Positions 8,527 to 16,853 of a stretch of DNA of 64,000 nucleotides are shown here, piece after piece; position 1 is the stretch's first letter; each line of letters opens with the position of its first letter. The stretch lies in the NCBI RefSeq assembly GCF_014692675.1, contig NZ_JABFCZ010000018.1, positions 78,514-142,513 of the forward strand, given 5' to 3'. The notes below the pieces were generated by a model. That model did not search any database and was not told the origin of the DNA. It saw only the letters and a program-made list of their open reading frames with translations. Origin of the DNA: Roseibium aggregatum (GTDB lineage Bacteria > Pseudomonadota > Alphaproteobacteria > Rhizobiales > Stappiaceae). A program made the translations under genes and the position numbers.

Positions 8527-10161
8527 ATGGCTGCAGCGGACACTTTCCAGAACCTCGCCTCCCATGCCCGGACGTTTGAAGAGCGGCCCTTGCGCAAGCT
8601 GTTTGAGGCCTACCCGGCCCGTTTCGACACGCTGTCGTTCCGCCTCGATGATCTGCTGATCGATTTCTCCAAATGCATCCTGGACGAAAAGGCGCTGGAG
8701 CTGCTTCTCGGTCTCGCCCGTGAAGCCGGCGTGGAAGCCCGCCGGGATGCCATGTTCGAAGGCGCAAAGATCAACGAAACCGAAGGCCGCGCCGTCTTGC
8801 ATACCGCCTTGCGGAACAGTTCGGACCGGCCCGTGCTTGTCGATGGCGAGAACGTCATGCCTGAGATCCGCTCCGTGCTGACAGCAATGGCCGACTTCGC
8901 CGAAGTGGTCCGCGCCGGTGATCTGACGGCAAAGAACGGCGCGCCTTTCACCGACGTGGTCAATATCGGTATCGGCGGCTCCGACCTGGGCCCCCTGATG
9001 ACCACGCTGGCGCTGGCGCCCTACCACGACGGTCCGGCGGTCCACTACGTCTCCAACGTCGACGGCGCTCATATCGCCGATACGCTGAAGGCGCTTAACC
9101 CGGCAACAACCTTGATCCTGGTCGCCTCGAAAACCTTCACCACCATCGAAACCATGACCAATGCGCAGACGGCGCGCAAATGGATCACCGATGTGCTCGG
9201 CGAAGAGGCCGTCGAAGCGCATTTCGCGGCCATTTCCACAGCCCTCGACAAGGTCGCGGCCTTCGGCATCGCGGAGGACAGGATCTTCGGCTTCTGGGAC
9301 TGGGTCGGCGGACGCTACTCCATCTGGTCGGCCATCGGCCTGCCGCTGATGATCGCCATCGGCCCCGATGCCTTCGCCGATTTCCTGGAAGGCGCCCATG
9401 CCATGGACCGGCATTTCGCCGAAGCGCCGCTGGAGACCAACCTGCCTGTGCTGCTTGGACTGGTCGGTGTCTGGAACCGGGATATCCTGGGGTATTCCGC
9501 GCGGGCGGTCCTGCCCTATGACCAGCGGCTTGCCCGCCTTCCCGCCTACCTGCAGCAGCTCGACATGGAATCCAACGGCAAACGGGTCAGGCTGGACGGC
9601 ACACCGGTAGACATGGACACGGGGCCACTGGTCTGGGGCGAACCCGGCACCAACGGACAGCACGCCTTCTACCAGCTCCTGCATCAGGGAACGACAGTGA
9701 TCCCTTGCGAATTCATCGTTGCCGCCAGGGGCCACGAAGCGGATCTCGTTCACCATCACGAAATGCTGGTCGCAAATTGCCTGGCCCAGTCGGAGGCCCT
9801 GATGGTCGGCCGAACGCTTCAGGAGGCGAAAGCCCTGCTGAAGGCATCAGGGAAGTCGGACGAAGAAGCGGACCGCCTTGCCCCGCACAAGGTTTTCCCC
9901 GGCAACCGGCCGTCCCTGACCATTGCCTACGACAGGCTGACCCCGTTTGCACTTGGCCGGCTGATCGCCCTTTACGAGCACCGGGTCTTCGTCGAGGGCG
10001 TGATCTGGGGGATCAATTCCTTCGACCAGTGGGGTGTGGAACTCGGCAAGGAACTCGCGACCGCGCTGCTGCCCATGGTCCGGGGCGAACAGGGACCGGA
10101 CGGCAAGGACAGCTCCACGAAAGGCCTTCTCGCCACGCTTTCTCAACCGGTCGCCGGTTAG
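8527..10161 (+). CDS. pgi: Glucose-6-phosphate isomerase
   Basis: This 544-residue cytoplasmic enzyme interconverts glucose 6-phosphate and fructose 6-phosphate. Family signatures are present: [12 protein letters not shown] and [13 protein letters not shown] in the phosphosugar-binding SIS domain, [12 protein letters not shown], and the C-terminal [13 protein letters not shown]. The ATG at 8527 has a strong AGGAGG site eight bases upstream; the longer frame from 8443 has none. It stands alone, but a putative operator like that of zwf precedes it. It connects fructose 6-phosphate made by the importer/kinase to the Entner-Doudoroff genes at 2-6 kb. Confidence 0.97.
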   Translation: MAAADTFQNLASHARTFEERPLRKLFEAYPARFDTLSFRLDDLLIDFSKCILDEKALELLLGLAREAGVEARRDAMFEGAKINETEGRAVLHTALRNSSDRPVLVDGENVMPEIRSVLTAMADFAEVVRAGDLTAKNGAPFTDVVNIGIGGSDLGPLMTTLALAPYHDGPAVHYVSNVDGAHIADTLKALNPATTLILVASKTFTTIETMTNAQTARKWITDVLGEEAVEAHFAAISTALDKVAAFGIAEDRIFGFWDWVGGRYSIWSAIGLPLMIAIGPDAFADFLEGAHAMDRHFAEAPLETNLPVLLGLVGVWNRDILGYSARAVLPYDQRLARLPAYLQQLDMESNGKRVRLDGTPVDMDTGPLVWGEPGTNGQHAFYQLLHQGTTVIPCEFIVAARGHEADLVHHHEMLVANCLAQSEALMVGRTLQEAKALLKASGKSDEEADRLAPHKVFPGNRPSLTIAYDRLTPFALGRLIALYEHRVFVEGVIWGINSFDQWGVELGKELATALLPMVRGEQGPDGKDSSTKGLLATLSQPVAG

Positions 10162-10255
10162 GCTTCAAATGGTGGAGACCGCTCCACAGACCGATTGCCG
10201 TCTTGAAGAAACCCGATTACCTTTGGGCATCTTTAAGCGAAAAATATGGAACGAA

Positions 10256-10284
10256 ATGACATATCTCATTGTTGCCAATACAAT
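10256..10284 (+). promoter_or_regulatory. Candidate sigma-70 promoter for the glycine-zipper lipoprotein
   Basis: An ATGACA hexamer (10256-10261) and TACAAT (10279-10284) are separated by 17 bases in an A/T-rich stretch between pgi and the lipoprotein gene at 10334. The -10 match is good and the -35 match is moderate. This is a pattern match only. Confidence 0.35.
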
Positions 10285-10333
10285 ATGATGAGATCACCTT
10301 CGTACTCTTCGATGGAATCTGGAGACTTGTGAA

Positions 10334-10606
10334 ATGAAGAAGTTGATTGTTCTCGCAGCTGCCGGTCTGCTTCTGGCGGCCTGCCAGTCGGACAGCCAGC
10401 GTGACCGTGCGCTCGTCGGCGGCGGCCTCGGTGCTGCAACCGGGGCAGTCATCGGTTCGGCCATTGACGGCGGCGGTGCCGGCGGCGCCATTGCCGGTGC
10501 CGCGATCGGTGCAGTCGGCGGCGCGGTCGTCGGATCGGCGACCACTCCGAAGAACTGCGTTGCCTATGACCGCTACGGCCGTCCGTACCGGGTTGCATGC
10601 CCGTAA
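10334..10606 (+). CDS. Glycine-zipper lipoprotein, first of a tandem pair
   Basis: This 90-residue lipoprotein has a signal sequence and lipobox ending LLLAAC. The mature part starts QSDSQRDRALVGGGLG and continues as an alternating Gly/Ala stretch, GAATGAVIGSA and GGAIAGAAIGAVGGA. That pattern is a glycine-zipper helix hairpin of the kind in outer-membrane lipoproteins such as SlyB and 17-kDa antigens. It ends in a short C-terminus with one cysteine (KNCVAYDRYGRPYRVACP). The role is unknown, possibly envelope stability. It is a paralogue of the next gene, with the same SQRDR and TPKNCVA-like segments. Confidence 0.8.
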   Translation: MKKLIVLAAAGLLLAACQSDSQRDRALVGGGLGAATGAVIGSAIDGGGAGGAIAGAAIGAVGGAVVGSATTPKNCVAYDRYGRPYRVACP

Positions 10607-10683
10607 AATAGACAAGACCGACATTTGGCCAGAACCGTTGTAAAATAAGGGTGATTCGATTCCTAAAACGTCGGGAGGCGTGG

Positions 10684-10956
10684 ATGAAACCCTTACTTGC
10701 CGTAGCGGTTCTGGCCGTTTTCCTAGCCGGTTGCGTAAACAGCGAAAGCCAGCGGGACCGCATGCTGATCGGCGGAGGTCTCGGTGCGGCGACCGGTGCC
10801 GCGGTCGGCGCTGCCGTCGGCTCGGGCGGGGGAGCCACCCTTGCCGGCGCTGCAATCGGTGCCATGGGCGGCGGGATTATCGGCGTGATGACCACGCCGA
10901 GGAACTGCGTTGCCCGCGACCAGAACGGCGTGCCCTACAAGGTGCGCTGCCCCTGA
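10684..10956 (+). CDS. Glycine-zipper lipoprotein, second of a tandem pair
   Basis: This 90-residue lipoprotein is colinear with its upstream neighbour: lipobox VFLAGC, then ESQRDRMLIGGGLG, a Gly/Ala zipper, and a tail TPRNCVARDQNGVPYKVRCP. I chose the ATG at 10684, which has a GGGAGG site, over an in-frame start at 10651. The two genes are the same length and about 78 bases apart, a recent-looking local duplication. A rho-independent terminator follows at 10992. Confidence 0.78.
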   Translation: MKPLLAVAVLAVFLAGCVNSESQRDRMLIGGGLGAATGAAVGAAVGSGGGATLAGAAIGAMGGGIIGVMTTPRNCVARDQNGVPYKVRCP

Positions 10957-10991
10957 GGCGGCGAATTACCGGACCGGTCTTCAGAAACGAC

Positions 10992-11023
10992 AAAAGGCAG
11001 GGGCGCAAGCCCCTGCCTTTTTC
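10992..11023. terminator. Bidirectional rho-independent terminator
   Basis: A perfect stem GGCAGGGGC / GCCCCTGCC with a GCAA loop is flanked by AAAA on the left and TTTTT on the right. It can end transcription of the lipoprotein genes from the left and of ald from the right. Confidence 0.85.
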
Positions 11024-11046
11024 ATGTTCTTCCGCAGGAAGTTGCC

Positions 11047-12183
11047 TCAGGCGGCCTGCGACACCTTGGTTTCCAGCGCCGTCTTCGGATCGACGAAGTC
11101 ATAGCCAAGTGCGGTGGCGACGGCTTCGCAGGTAACCATGCCGGCATGAACGTTCAGGCCCGGCAGGAACAGCGGGTCATCGAGCAGCGCCTGCTTCGCG
11201 CCCTTGTCTGCAAGGGCGAGCGTGAACGGCAGGGTGGCGTTGTTGAGTGCATAGGCAGACGTCCGCGGAACAGCACCCGGCATGTTCGCCACGCAGTAAT
11301 GGACGACCTCGTCGACGATATAGCTCGGCTCCGAATGGGTGGTCGGCTTCGAGGTGGCAAAGCAGCCGCCCTGGTCGATGGCCACGTCCACCAGAACCGC
11401 CCCCGGCTTCATGCGCTTGACCATGTCCGCGCTGACAAGCTTCGGTGCTGCCGCTCCGGGAACCAGAACCGCGCCGACCACCATGTCGGCGTCCATGACG
11501 TACTGCTCCAGCGCCGCCTTCGTGGAATAGACGGTCTTCAGCGCCGGCCCGAAGGTCTGCGACAGATGGGCCAGAACGGTGACGTTGCGATCCAGCACCG
11601 TCACGTCCGCGCCGAGGCCCAGAGCCATTGTGATGCAGTTGGAGCCGACGACGCCGCCACCGATGACGACGACCTTGGCCGGCGCAACGCCCGGCACGCC
11701 GCCGATGAGGATGCCCACGCCGCCGTTTGCACGTTCCAGCGCGGTCGCGCCAGCGGTCACGGCCAGCCGGCCGGCGACCTGGGACATCGGCGCCAGCAGC
11801 GGCAGCCCGCCATCGACACCCTGGACCGTTTCATAGGCGATGCAGGTCGCGCCGGACTTCACAAGGTCCGCCGTCTGGGGCGCATCGGGCGCAAGGTGGA
11901 GATAGGTGAAAAGGATATGATCCGGACGCAGCATGGCTCGTTCCACGGCCTGCGGCTCCTTGACCTTGACGATCATTTCCGCCGTGTCGAAGACTTCGGC
12001 CGCCGATCCGAGGATCTTCGCGCCCGCGGCTTCATAGACCGCGTCGTCCGCACGGATGCCCGCGCCCGCCTGGGTTTCCACGAAAACCTCGTGGCCGCGC
12101 GCCACGATCTCCTGAACACTGTCCGGGGTCAGACCGACCCGGTATTCCTGGTTCTTGATTTCCTTCGGCACACCGATGCGCAT
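11047..12183 (-). CDS. ald: Alanine dehydrogenase
   Basis: This 378-residue enzyme reversibly deaminates L-alanine to pyruvate and ammonia with NAD+. The N-terminal signature [17 protein letters not shown], the catalytic region FTYLHLAPD and the NAD-binding [13 protein letters not shown] are all typical. The length is close to the usual 370-375. It is divergent from an Lrp/AsnC regulator gene 152 bases away, an arrangement in which the regulator usually controls ald in response to amino acids. Confidence 0.95.
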   Translation of the reverse strand: MRIGVPKEIKNQEYRVGLTPDSVQEIVARGHEVFVETQAGAGIRADDAVYEAAGAKILGSAAEVFDTAEMIVKVKEPQAVERAMLRPDHILFTYLHLAPDAPQTADLVKSGATCIAYETVQGVDGGLPLLAPMSQVAGRLAVTAGATALERANGGVGILIGGVPGVAPAKVVVIGGGVVGSNCITMALGLGADVTVLDRNVTVLAHLSQTFGPALKTVYSTKAALEQYVMDADMVVGAVLVPGAAAPKLVSADMVKRMKPGAVLVDVAIDQGGCFATSKPTTHSEPSYIVDEVVHYCVANMPGAVPRTSAYALNNATLPFTLALADKGAKQALLDDPLFLPGLNVHAGMVTCEAVATALGYDFVDPKTALETKVSQAA

Positions 12184-12335
12184 GATTTTGCCCTCTCTGG
12201 TCGGGTTCGAGTTGCTAACTATTTTAAGCCACCATCGCTCGAATTTCCTTGCAATCGCCGCATGGAAAACCTCAAAATTGCAATATCGAAATAAAAATTG
12301 GCAAATTATTCGAATTTTCTGCCAAAGGAGCTTTC
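12184..12335. promoter_or_regulatory. A/T-rich divergent control region between ald and its Lrp-type regulator
   Basis: This 152-base gap is much richer in A/T than its surroundings, notably at 12270-12320, with runs such as AAATTGCAATATCGAAAT and AAATTATTCGAATTTT. Lrp-family proteins bind degenerate A/T-rich sites, so this is the likely binding region for the adjacent regulator. I cannot define an exact operator. Confidence 0.4.
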
Positions 12336-12809
12336 ATGAAACTCGATCGGCTTGACCGCCGTATCCTTCAGGAACTGCAACGCGACGGACGGATTGCCAA
12401 TGCGGACCTTGCCGAAAAGGTCGGCCTGTCGCCGTCGACCTGCCTGCGCCGCGTCCGCGCCCTGGAAGACGTCGGGATCATAGACAAGTATGTCGCGCTT
12501 TTGGATCAGCGCAAGCTTGGAAGGCGTATGGATGTCTTCGTCGAAATCGCCCTGACGGGCCAGTCGAACGAGGTGCTGGAGAGTTTCGAAAAGGCGGTCG
12601 CCCGCTCCGGCGAGATCATGGAATGCTATCTGATGGCCGGCGACGCCGACTACATGCTGCGCGTGACGGCCGCCGACCCGACCGATTTCGAGCGTATTCA
12701 CCGGGAGGAACTGGCGCGCCTGCCCGGCGTTCTCAGAATGAAATCCTCCTTCGCCATCCGGCCGATCGTGCGCAAGACCGCCTTTCCGATGGCCGAAAAC
12801 CGCGATTGA
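12336..12809 (+). CDS. Lrp/AsnC-family transcriptional regulator
   Basis: This 157-residue protein has an N-terminal winged helix-turn-helix (LDRLDRRILQELQRDGR, then LAEKVGLSPSTCLRRVRALE) and a C-terminal RAM/ACT-like effector domain (ECYLMAGDADYMLRV). The ATG at 12336 follows an AAAGGAG site; an in-frame start at 12249 would lie in the A/T-rich control region. It is divergent from ald and probably activates it in response to alanine or another amino acid, as AldR and similar proteins do. The target is inferred from position. Confidence 0.88.
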   Translation: MKLDRLDRRILQELQRDGRIANADLAEKVGLSPSTCLRRVRALEDVGIIDKYVALLDQRKLGRRMDVFVEIALTGQSNEVLESFEKAVARSGEIMECYLMAGDADYMLRVTAADPTDFERIHREELARLPGVLRMKSSFAIRPIVRKTAFPMAENRD

Positions 12810-12910
12810 TCGGCCGGTGCACGTCGGTGGACAATCCGTATCGACGCCCTTGATGACGCAAGTTATAGTCGCGACAGCACATGGAGCTGCACCAAGGGAG
12901 AAACCGCAGG

Positions 12911-13789
12911 GTGACCTACAAGGTAACCCGGCTTATCGATCCGACCTATCAGCTGGCCGAATGTCCGACATGGGACGACAGGACCGGCCGCCTGCTGTGG
13001 ACCGATATTCAAGGCCGGACCATCCAGTCCATGGACTGGGCCACCAAATCCATCACATCGTGGCAATTCGAAAACGAGGTCGGATCATTCGGCCTGGCGG
13101 ATGACGGCCGGCTTGTCGTCAGCGTGTGGGACAAGGTCATCCTGTTCGATCCTGAGAGAGGCGAAAGGTCGGTGCTGGCGGAGATCGAGACCGACCTGCC
13201 CCAGACCCGGCTGAACGACGGCAAGGTGGGCCCGGACGGCGCCTTCTGGGTCGGCACCATGGACACGTCGGACCCGCGTGAGCCGATCGGCGGGTTCTAC
13301 CGGGTGGATGCGGGCGGCGACGTCTGGCAGATCCGCGACGGGCTCAAGGTCTCCAATGGTCTCGCCTGGTCCCCGGACGGAACCCTCATGTACCATTCCG
13401 ACAGTTCGCCGGGATGGATCGAGGCCTATGTCTTCGATCCTGCGACCGGCGCTCTCGGAGCGAAGATGCTCTTCGCCCAACAGAAAGACGAGACCGGCAG
13501 ACCGGACGGCGCCACCGTGGATGCGGAAGGCAACTACTGGAGCGCGGGCGTCTCCGCCGGTGTTCTCAACTGCTTTTCGCCCGACGGCGAGCTGAAACGC
13601 GCCATTCCCATGCCTTGCCCGAAGCCGACCATGCCCTGCTTCTGCGGACCTGATCTCGACCAGCTGGTGGTCACGAGCCTCAAGGCTTCACCGGAGACCG
13701 ACGACGGTGTCTCCGGCGGGGTCTATCTGGTGGAAGGCCATGGGACAAAGGGCCTGCCGGCGGCCCGGTTCAGGACGGGCGCAATCTGA
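12911..13789 (+). CDS. SMP-30/gluconolactonase-family protein
   Basis: This 292-residue six-bladed beta-propeller resembles regucalcin and sugar lactonases. Likely metal ligands are E in LAECPTWDD, N in KVSNGLAWSPDG and D in YHSDSSPG. The GTG at 12911 follows AAGGGAG; an ATG at 12881 would add ten residues but lacks a ribosome-binding site. Such enzymes open aldonolactones, for example gluconolactone. Because no pgl lies with zwf, a role in sugar-acid catabolism is worth noting, but SMP-30 lactonases do not normally act on 6-phosphogluconolactone. Confidence 0.78.
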   Translation: MTYKVTRLIDPTYQLAECPTWDDRTGRLLWTDIQGRTIQSMDWATKSITSWQFENEVGSFGLADDGRLVVSVWDKVILFDPERGERSVLAEIETDLPQTRLNDGKVGPDGAFWVGTMDTSDPREPIGGFYRVDAGGDVWQIRDGLKVSNGLAWSPDGTLMYHSDSSPGWIEAYVFDPATGALGAKMLFAQQKDETGRPDGATVDAEGNYWSAGVSAGVLNCFSPDGELKRAIPMPCPKPTMPCFCGPDLDQLVVTSLKASPETDDGVSGGVYLVEGHGTKGLPAARFRTGAI

Positions 13790-13887
13790 CCGCTCGCGTC
13801 GCCTGGCGTCCTTCCCGGTTGTAAGGCCTTGCCAATATCGCAAGAATGCGAAACCGCCTTTTCAACCGCGAGCCTAATTGCCTGATC

Positions 13888-15063
13888 ATGTCCTTGCTCT
13901 ACCGCCCCCTGATTGCCAGAAACCCCGCAGAAGCACACCGGGCGGCGACGCCCCTGGAACTGCTGTTCGATCTTGTCTCGGTCATCGCGATTGCCGCGGC
14001 CGCGGCGGGCCTCCATCATGCCGTCGTCGAAGCACACACCTTCGAAGGCGTGATCACCTTCCTGATGGCCTTTTTCGCGATCTGGTGGGCCTGGATGAAC
14101 TACACCTGGTTCGCCTCGGCCTATGACAATGACGACATGGTCTTCCGGCTTCTGACCATGGTCATCATGGCCGGCTCGCTGACCATGGCCGCAGGCATCA
14201 ATGTCCTGGTCGAGACCGGTGACCTCGCCATGGTCGTCATCGGCTATGTGATCATGCGCGTCGGCATGATCGCCTTCTGGCTCAGGGCGGCCGCATCCGA
14301 CCGGAAGCGCCAAGCGACGGCCATCGCCTATGCGGTCGGCATCGGCCTCGTTCAGATATTCTGGATCGTCGCCTTCATTCCGCTGCAACCTCTCGCGGCT
14401 CCCGTGAATTACGGTCTGTTTCTCGTCGGGGTGGTGCTGGAGCTGACCGTCCCGGTGATCGCGGAACGCAAGAGCACCACACCCTGGCACCGCCATCACA
14501 TCATCGAACGCTACGGCCTGTTGAACATCATCGTTCTCGGCGAAACCCTGCTGTCGGGCGCCATGTCGCTGCAGCAACTGGCCGACGGCACGATCGACTT
14601 CGCCTTCATCGACGTTGCCGTATCCGCCCTCGTCATCGTCTTTTCCATGTGGTGGCTTTATTTCAGCGCCGAGGACCATCTTGAAACCAGCGACCTCAAC
14701 CGCGCCCTGATCTGGGGCTATGGCCACTACATCATATTTGCGTCGGGCGCCGCCGTCGGCGTCGGTTTCGCCATTCTGGTGGATGTCCTCTCCGGTCACG
14801 GACATGCGTCTCTAATGGCCGGGACCTACGCCGTCGCGGTCCCGGTCGCGCTTTACATGGTCGGCCTGTGGTTCGTCCGCGACCGTTTTACACTCAAGGG
14901 AAGCGCCCGTTTTTCGCTACCGGTCTTTGCCGTGCCGGTTCTGCTCGCTCCGCTCACACCGGTCGCCCTGGAAGGCATCGCCGGCGCGGTTGCCCTCAGC
15001 GTGATTTCAAGGAATTGCCTGGCCCACAGGGCGCACGGAATACGTAACCCCGGCAGCCACTAG
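13888..15063 (+). CDS. Low-temperature-requirement A (LtrA) family membrane protein
   Basis: This polytopic inner-membrane protein of 391 residues has about ten hydrophobic segments. The N-terminal motif AATPLELLFDLVSVIAI and the central RHHIIERYGLLNIIVLGETLL region, with a conserved histidine-rich loop, mark the LtrA family. LtrA was named from a Listeria low-temperature mutant; its biochemical role is unknown. An ATG at 13846 would add 14 residues and neither start has a convincing ribosome-binding site. Its stop overlaps the stop of the convergent next gene by four bases. Confidence 0.78.
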   Translation: MSLLYRPLIARNPAEAHRAATPLELLFDLVSVIAIAAAAAGLHHAVVEAHTFEGVITFLMAFFAIWWAWMNYTWFASAYDNDDMVFRLLTMVIMAGSLTMAAGINVLVETGDLAMVVIGYVIMRVGMIAFWLRAAASDRKRQATAIAYAVGIGLVQIFWIVAFIPLQPLAAPVNYGLFLVGVVLELTVPVIAERKSTTPWHRHHIIERYGLLNIIVLGETLLSGAMSLQQLADGTIDFAFIDVAVSALVIVFSMWWLYFSAEDHLETSDLNRALIWGYGHYIIFASGAAVGVGFAILVDVLSGHGHASLMAGTYAVAVPVALYMVGLWFVRDRFTLKGSARFSLPVFAVPVLLAPLTPVALEGIAGAVALSVISRNCLAHRAHGIRNPGSH

Positions 15064-15650
15064 TATCTGCAGCCGCTGCGCACCCTGACCGGCTTCCAGA
15101 CGGTCTGCGCCTCGCGGACCTTCACGGTACGGGTCACGGTGCTGTAGACCGCCGGTTCGCGCACGACCTGCTGTGATGCCGGCTGGACCAGCACCCGTTC
15201 CTTGACCGATCCGTAGATCGCCGGCTGGCGGACGGCGACCCTGCCGCCCGGCTTCACCAGCACCCGTTCCTGGACGGTGGAATAAGCGGGTGGATAGGCG
15301 ATCTTGCACAGGATCCGGCGTCCTTTCCGGACACGGTATTCCCAGCCGTAGCTTGCAGGCCGGACCTGCACCCGGCGGGACTGAAGCGCATAAACGGGCG
15401 CAACGGTGCGATAGCTGATCCGTTCCGGCTGAAGCACCACCTGCCGGGCCCGATAGGCATAGACGGCAGGCTGGCGCACCACATGACTGGAAGCCGGCCT
15501 GACCAGCACCTGTTCCTGAACGGTCTGGTAGACGGCCGGAACGACGGCCTGCTCGTAACAGGCAAGCGCCCTGCCGCCGGCAAAGGCCGATTGATGCTGG
15601 GAGAGGGCCAACAAAATGCCCACACTGGCGCTGACAACGGTTCGACGCAT
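15060..15650 (-). CDS. Secreted tandem-repeat protein of unknown function
   Basis: This 196-residue protein has a signal peptide ending at AFAGG. Nearly all of the mature part consists of about six imperfect repeats of roughly 23 residues. Their consensus is Y-x-T-V-x-E-x-V-L-V-x-P-A, then V-V-R-x-P-A-V, as in VQEQVLVRPASSHVVRQPA and VKERVLVQPASQQVVREPA. It is rich in Val, Arg, Gln and Tyr and poor in acidic residues, so strongly basic. The start with a GGGGGAAG site is the ATG at 15650. Similar VYxTV...VLVxPA repeats occur in envelope proteins of other bacteria, but I know no function. Confidence 0.7.
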   Translation of the reverse strand: MRRTVVSASVGILLALSQHQSAFAGGRALACYEQAVVPAVYQTVQEQVLVRPASSHVVRQPAVYAYRARQVVLQPERISYRTVAPVYALQSRRVQVRPASYGWEYRVRKGRRILCKIAYPPAYSTVQERVLVKPGGRVAVRQPAIYGSVKERVLVQPASQQVVREPAVYSTVTRTVKVREAQTVWKPVRVRSGCRY

Positions 15651-15768
15651 GACACTTCCCCCCTGTCCCGAGCCTGTGAAATGACAGGCCGCAAGGCGAA
15701 GTCTAGGGAAAATTAACGAAGTGTTAAACCCCAAAAAGCCGCAACGTCAGGTCCGGACATACAGTTCG

Positions 15769-16557
15769 CTACCGGTTGTCGTAATCCGTATCTTCGTTGA
15801 TCACGTGCCGGGCTTCTTCCGGCACCCACTCTCCCCAGCGCGGCTCGAGCTTGTGATCGACCGAGACCCGATCGTCGAAGACGAAACACTCGCCCTTCCA
15901 GAGGCTTTTGTCCTCCGGTACCTTTTCCAGGTAATTCAGGATGCCGCCCTGAAGGTGATAGACCTCTTCAAAGCCTTCCCGGAGCATGAGCGAGGTGGCC
16001 TTTTCGCAGCGGATACCGCCGGTGCAGAACATGGCGACCTTCGGCTTGTTCTCAAGCTCGACCGCCTGTTGCACCCAGTCGGGAAACTCGCGGAACGACT
16101 GGGTCTTCGGGTTGAGTGCGCGCTCGAAGGTGCCGAAGGCATATTCGTAGTCGTTGCGGGTATCGATGACGACCACATCCGGGTCGCTGATCAGTTCGTT
16201 CCAGTCTTCCGGCTTAACATAGGTGCCGACCAGTTCGTTCGGATCGATGCCGTCGACTGCAAGCCGCACGATCTCCTGTTTCAGGCGCACCTTCATGCGC
16301 TTGAACACGTGCCGGTGGCTCCAGGCCTCCTTGTGCTCCAGGTCCGCAAGCCGCGGATCGGCGCGCAGGTGCTCCAGAAGCTCCCGGACCCCGTACTGGG
16401 GACCGCACACCGTGCCGTTGATGCCTTCGCGCGCCAGGAGCAGGCTGCCGCGCACGTCCCGTTCCACGCAGAACCGCTTCAGCGCGTCACGCATCTCCTC
16501 GTAGTTCTCGAGGGTGGCAAACTTGTAGAGGGCGGCAATCAGGTACTGGTTCGACAT
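15769..16557 (-). CDS. trhO: tRNA uridine 5-hydroxylase / rhodanese-like protein TrhO
   Basis: This 262-residue protein belongs to the UPF0176/YceA family, which makes 5-hydroxyuridine at the wobble position of some tRNAs. The N-terminal region (EGINGTVCG) and the rhodanese domain with the active-site loop [11 protein letters not shown] are both clear. [15 protein letters not shown] is the usual rhodanese motif before the loop. It is shorter at the C-terminus than the 350-residue E. coli protein. It appears monocistronic. Confidence 0.88.
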   Translation of the reverse strand: MSNQYLIAALYKFATLENYEEMRDALKRFCVERDVRGSLLLAREGINGTVCGPQYGVRELLEHLRADPRLADLEHKEAWSHRHVFKRMKVRLKQEIVRLAVDGIDPNELVGTYVKPEDWNELISDPDVVVIDTRNDYEYAFGTFERALNPKTQSFREFPDWVQQAVELENKPKVAMFCTGGIRCEKATSLMLREGFEEVYHLQGGILNYLEKVPEDKSLWKGECFVFDDRVSVDHKLEPRWGEWVPEEARHVINEDTDYDNR

Positions 16558-16670
16558 GGCGCTCAGGCTTCGGGCAGCTGTATTTCTTTGCGGTCAGAGT
16601 GACCCGCCGCTTATACAGCCATGGCAGAGCAAAAGAGAAGTCCGCAATTCATCGGACCCCTCGCCGCCAA

Positions 16671-16853
16671 TTATTCGCGAGCCAGGTCCTTCCTGCAGTC
16701 CGCGATCAGCGCCAGCGCCTTCTCGCCTTCACCGATCTCCTGACCGAGCGCCAGGCAGAGCTTCGCCAGGAACACTTCCGTGTATTCCGGAGCAATGGCG
16801 TCAATCGCCTCCGCCATCGCCTCATAGAAGGTTTCGAACTCGTCTGAAGTCAT
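16671..16853 (-). CDS. DUF2783 small protein
   Basis: This 60-residue acidic, helix-rich cytoplasmic protein starts MTSDEFETFYEAMAEAID. It matches my memory of the DUF2783 family, which is found next to FAD-dependent aromatic monooxygenases in alpha- and betaproteobacteria. Its ATG overlaps the TGA of the upstream monooxygenase by four bases (ATGA), so the two are translationally coupled. It has no catalytic motif; an accessory or regulatory subunit of the oxygenase is a reasonable guess. Confidence 0.72.
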   Translation of the reverse strand: MTSDEFETFYEAMAEAIDAIAPEYTEVFLAKLCLALGQEIGEGEKALALIADCRKDLARE

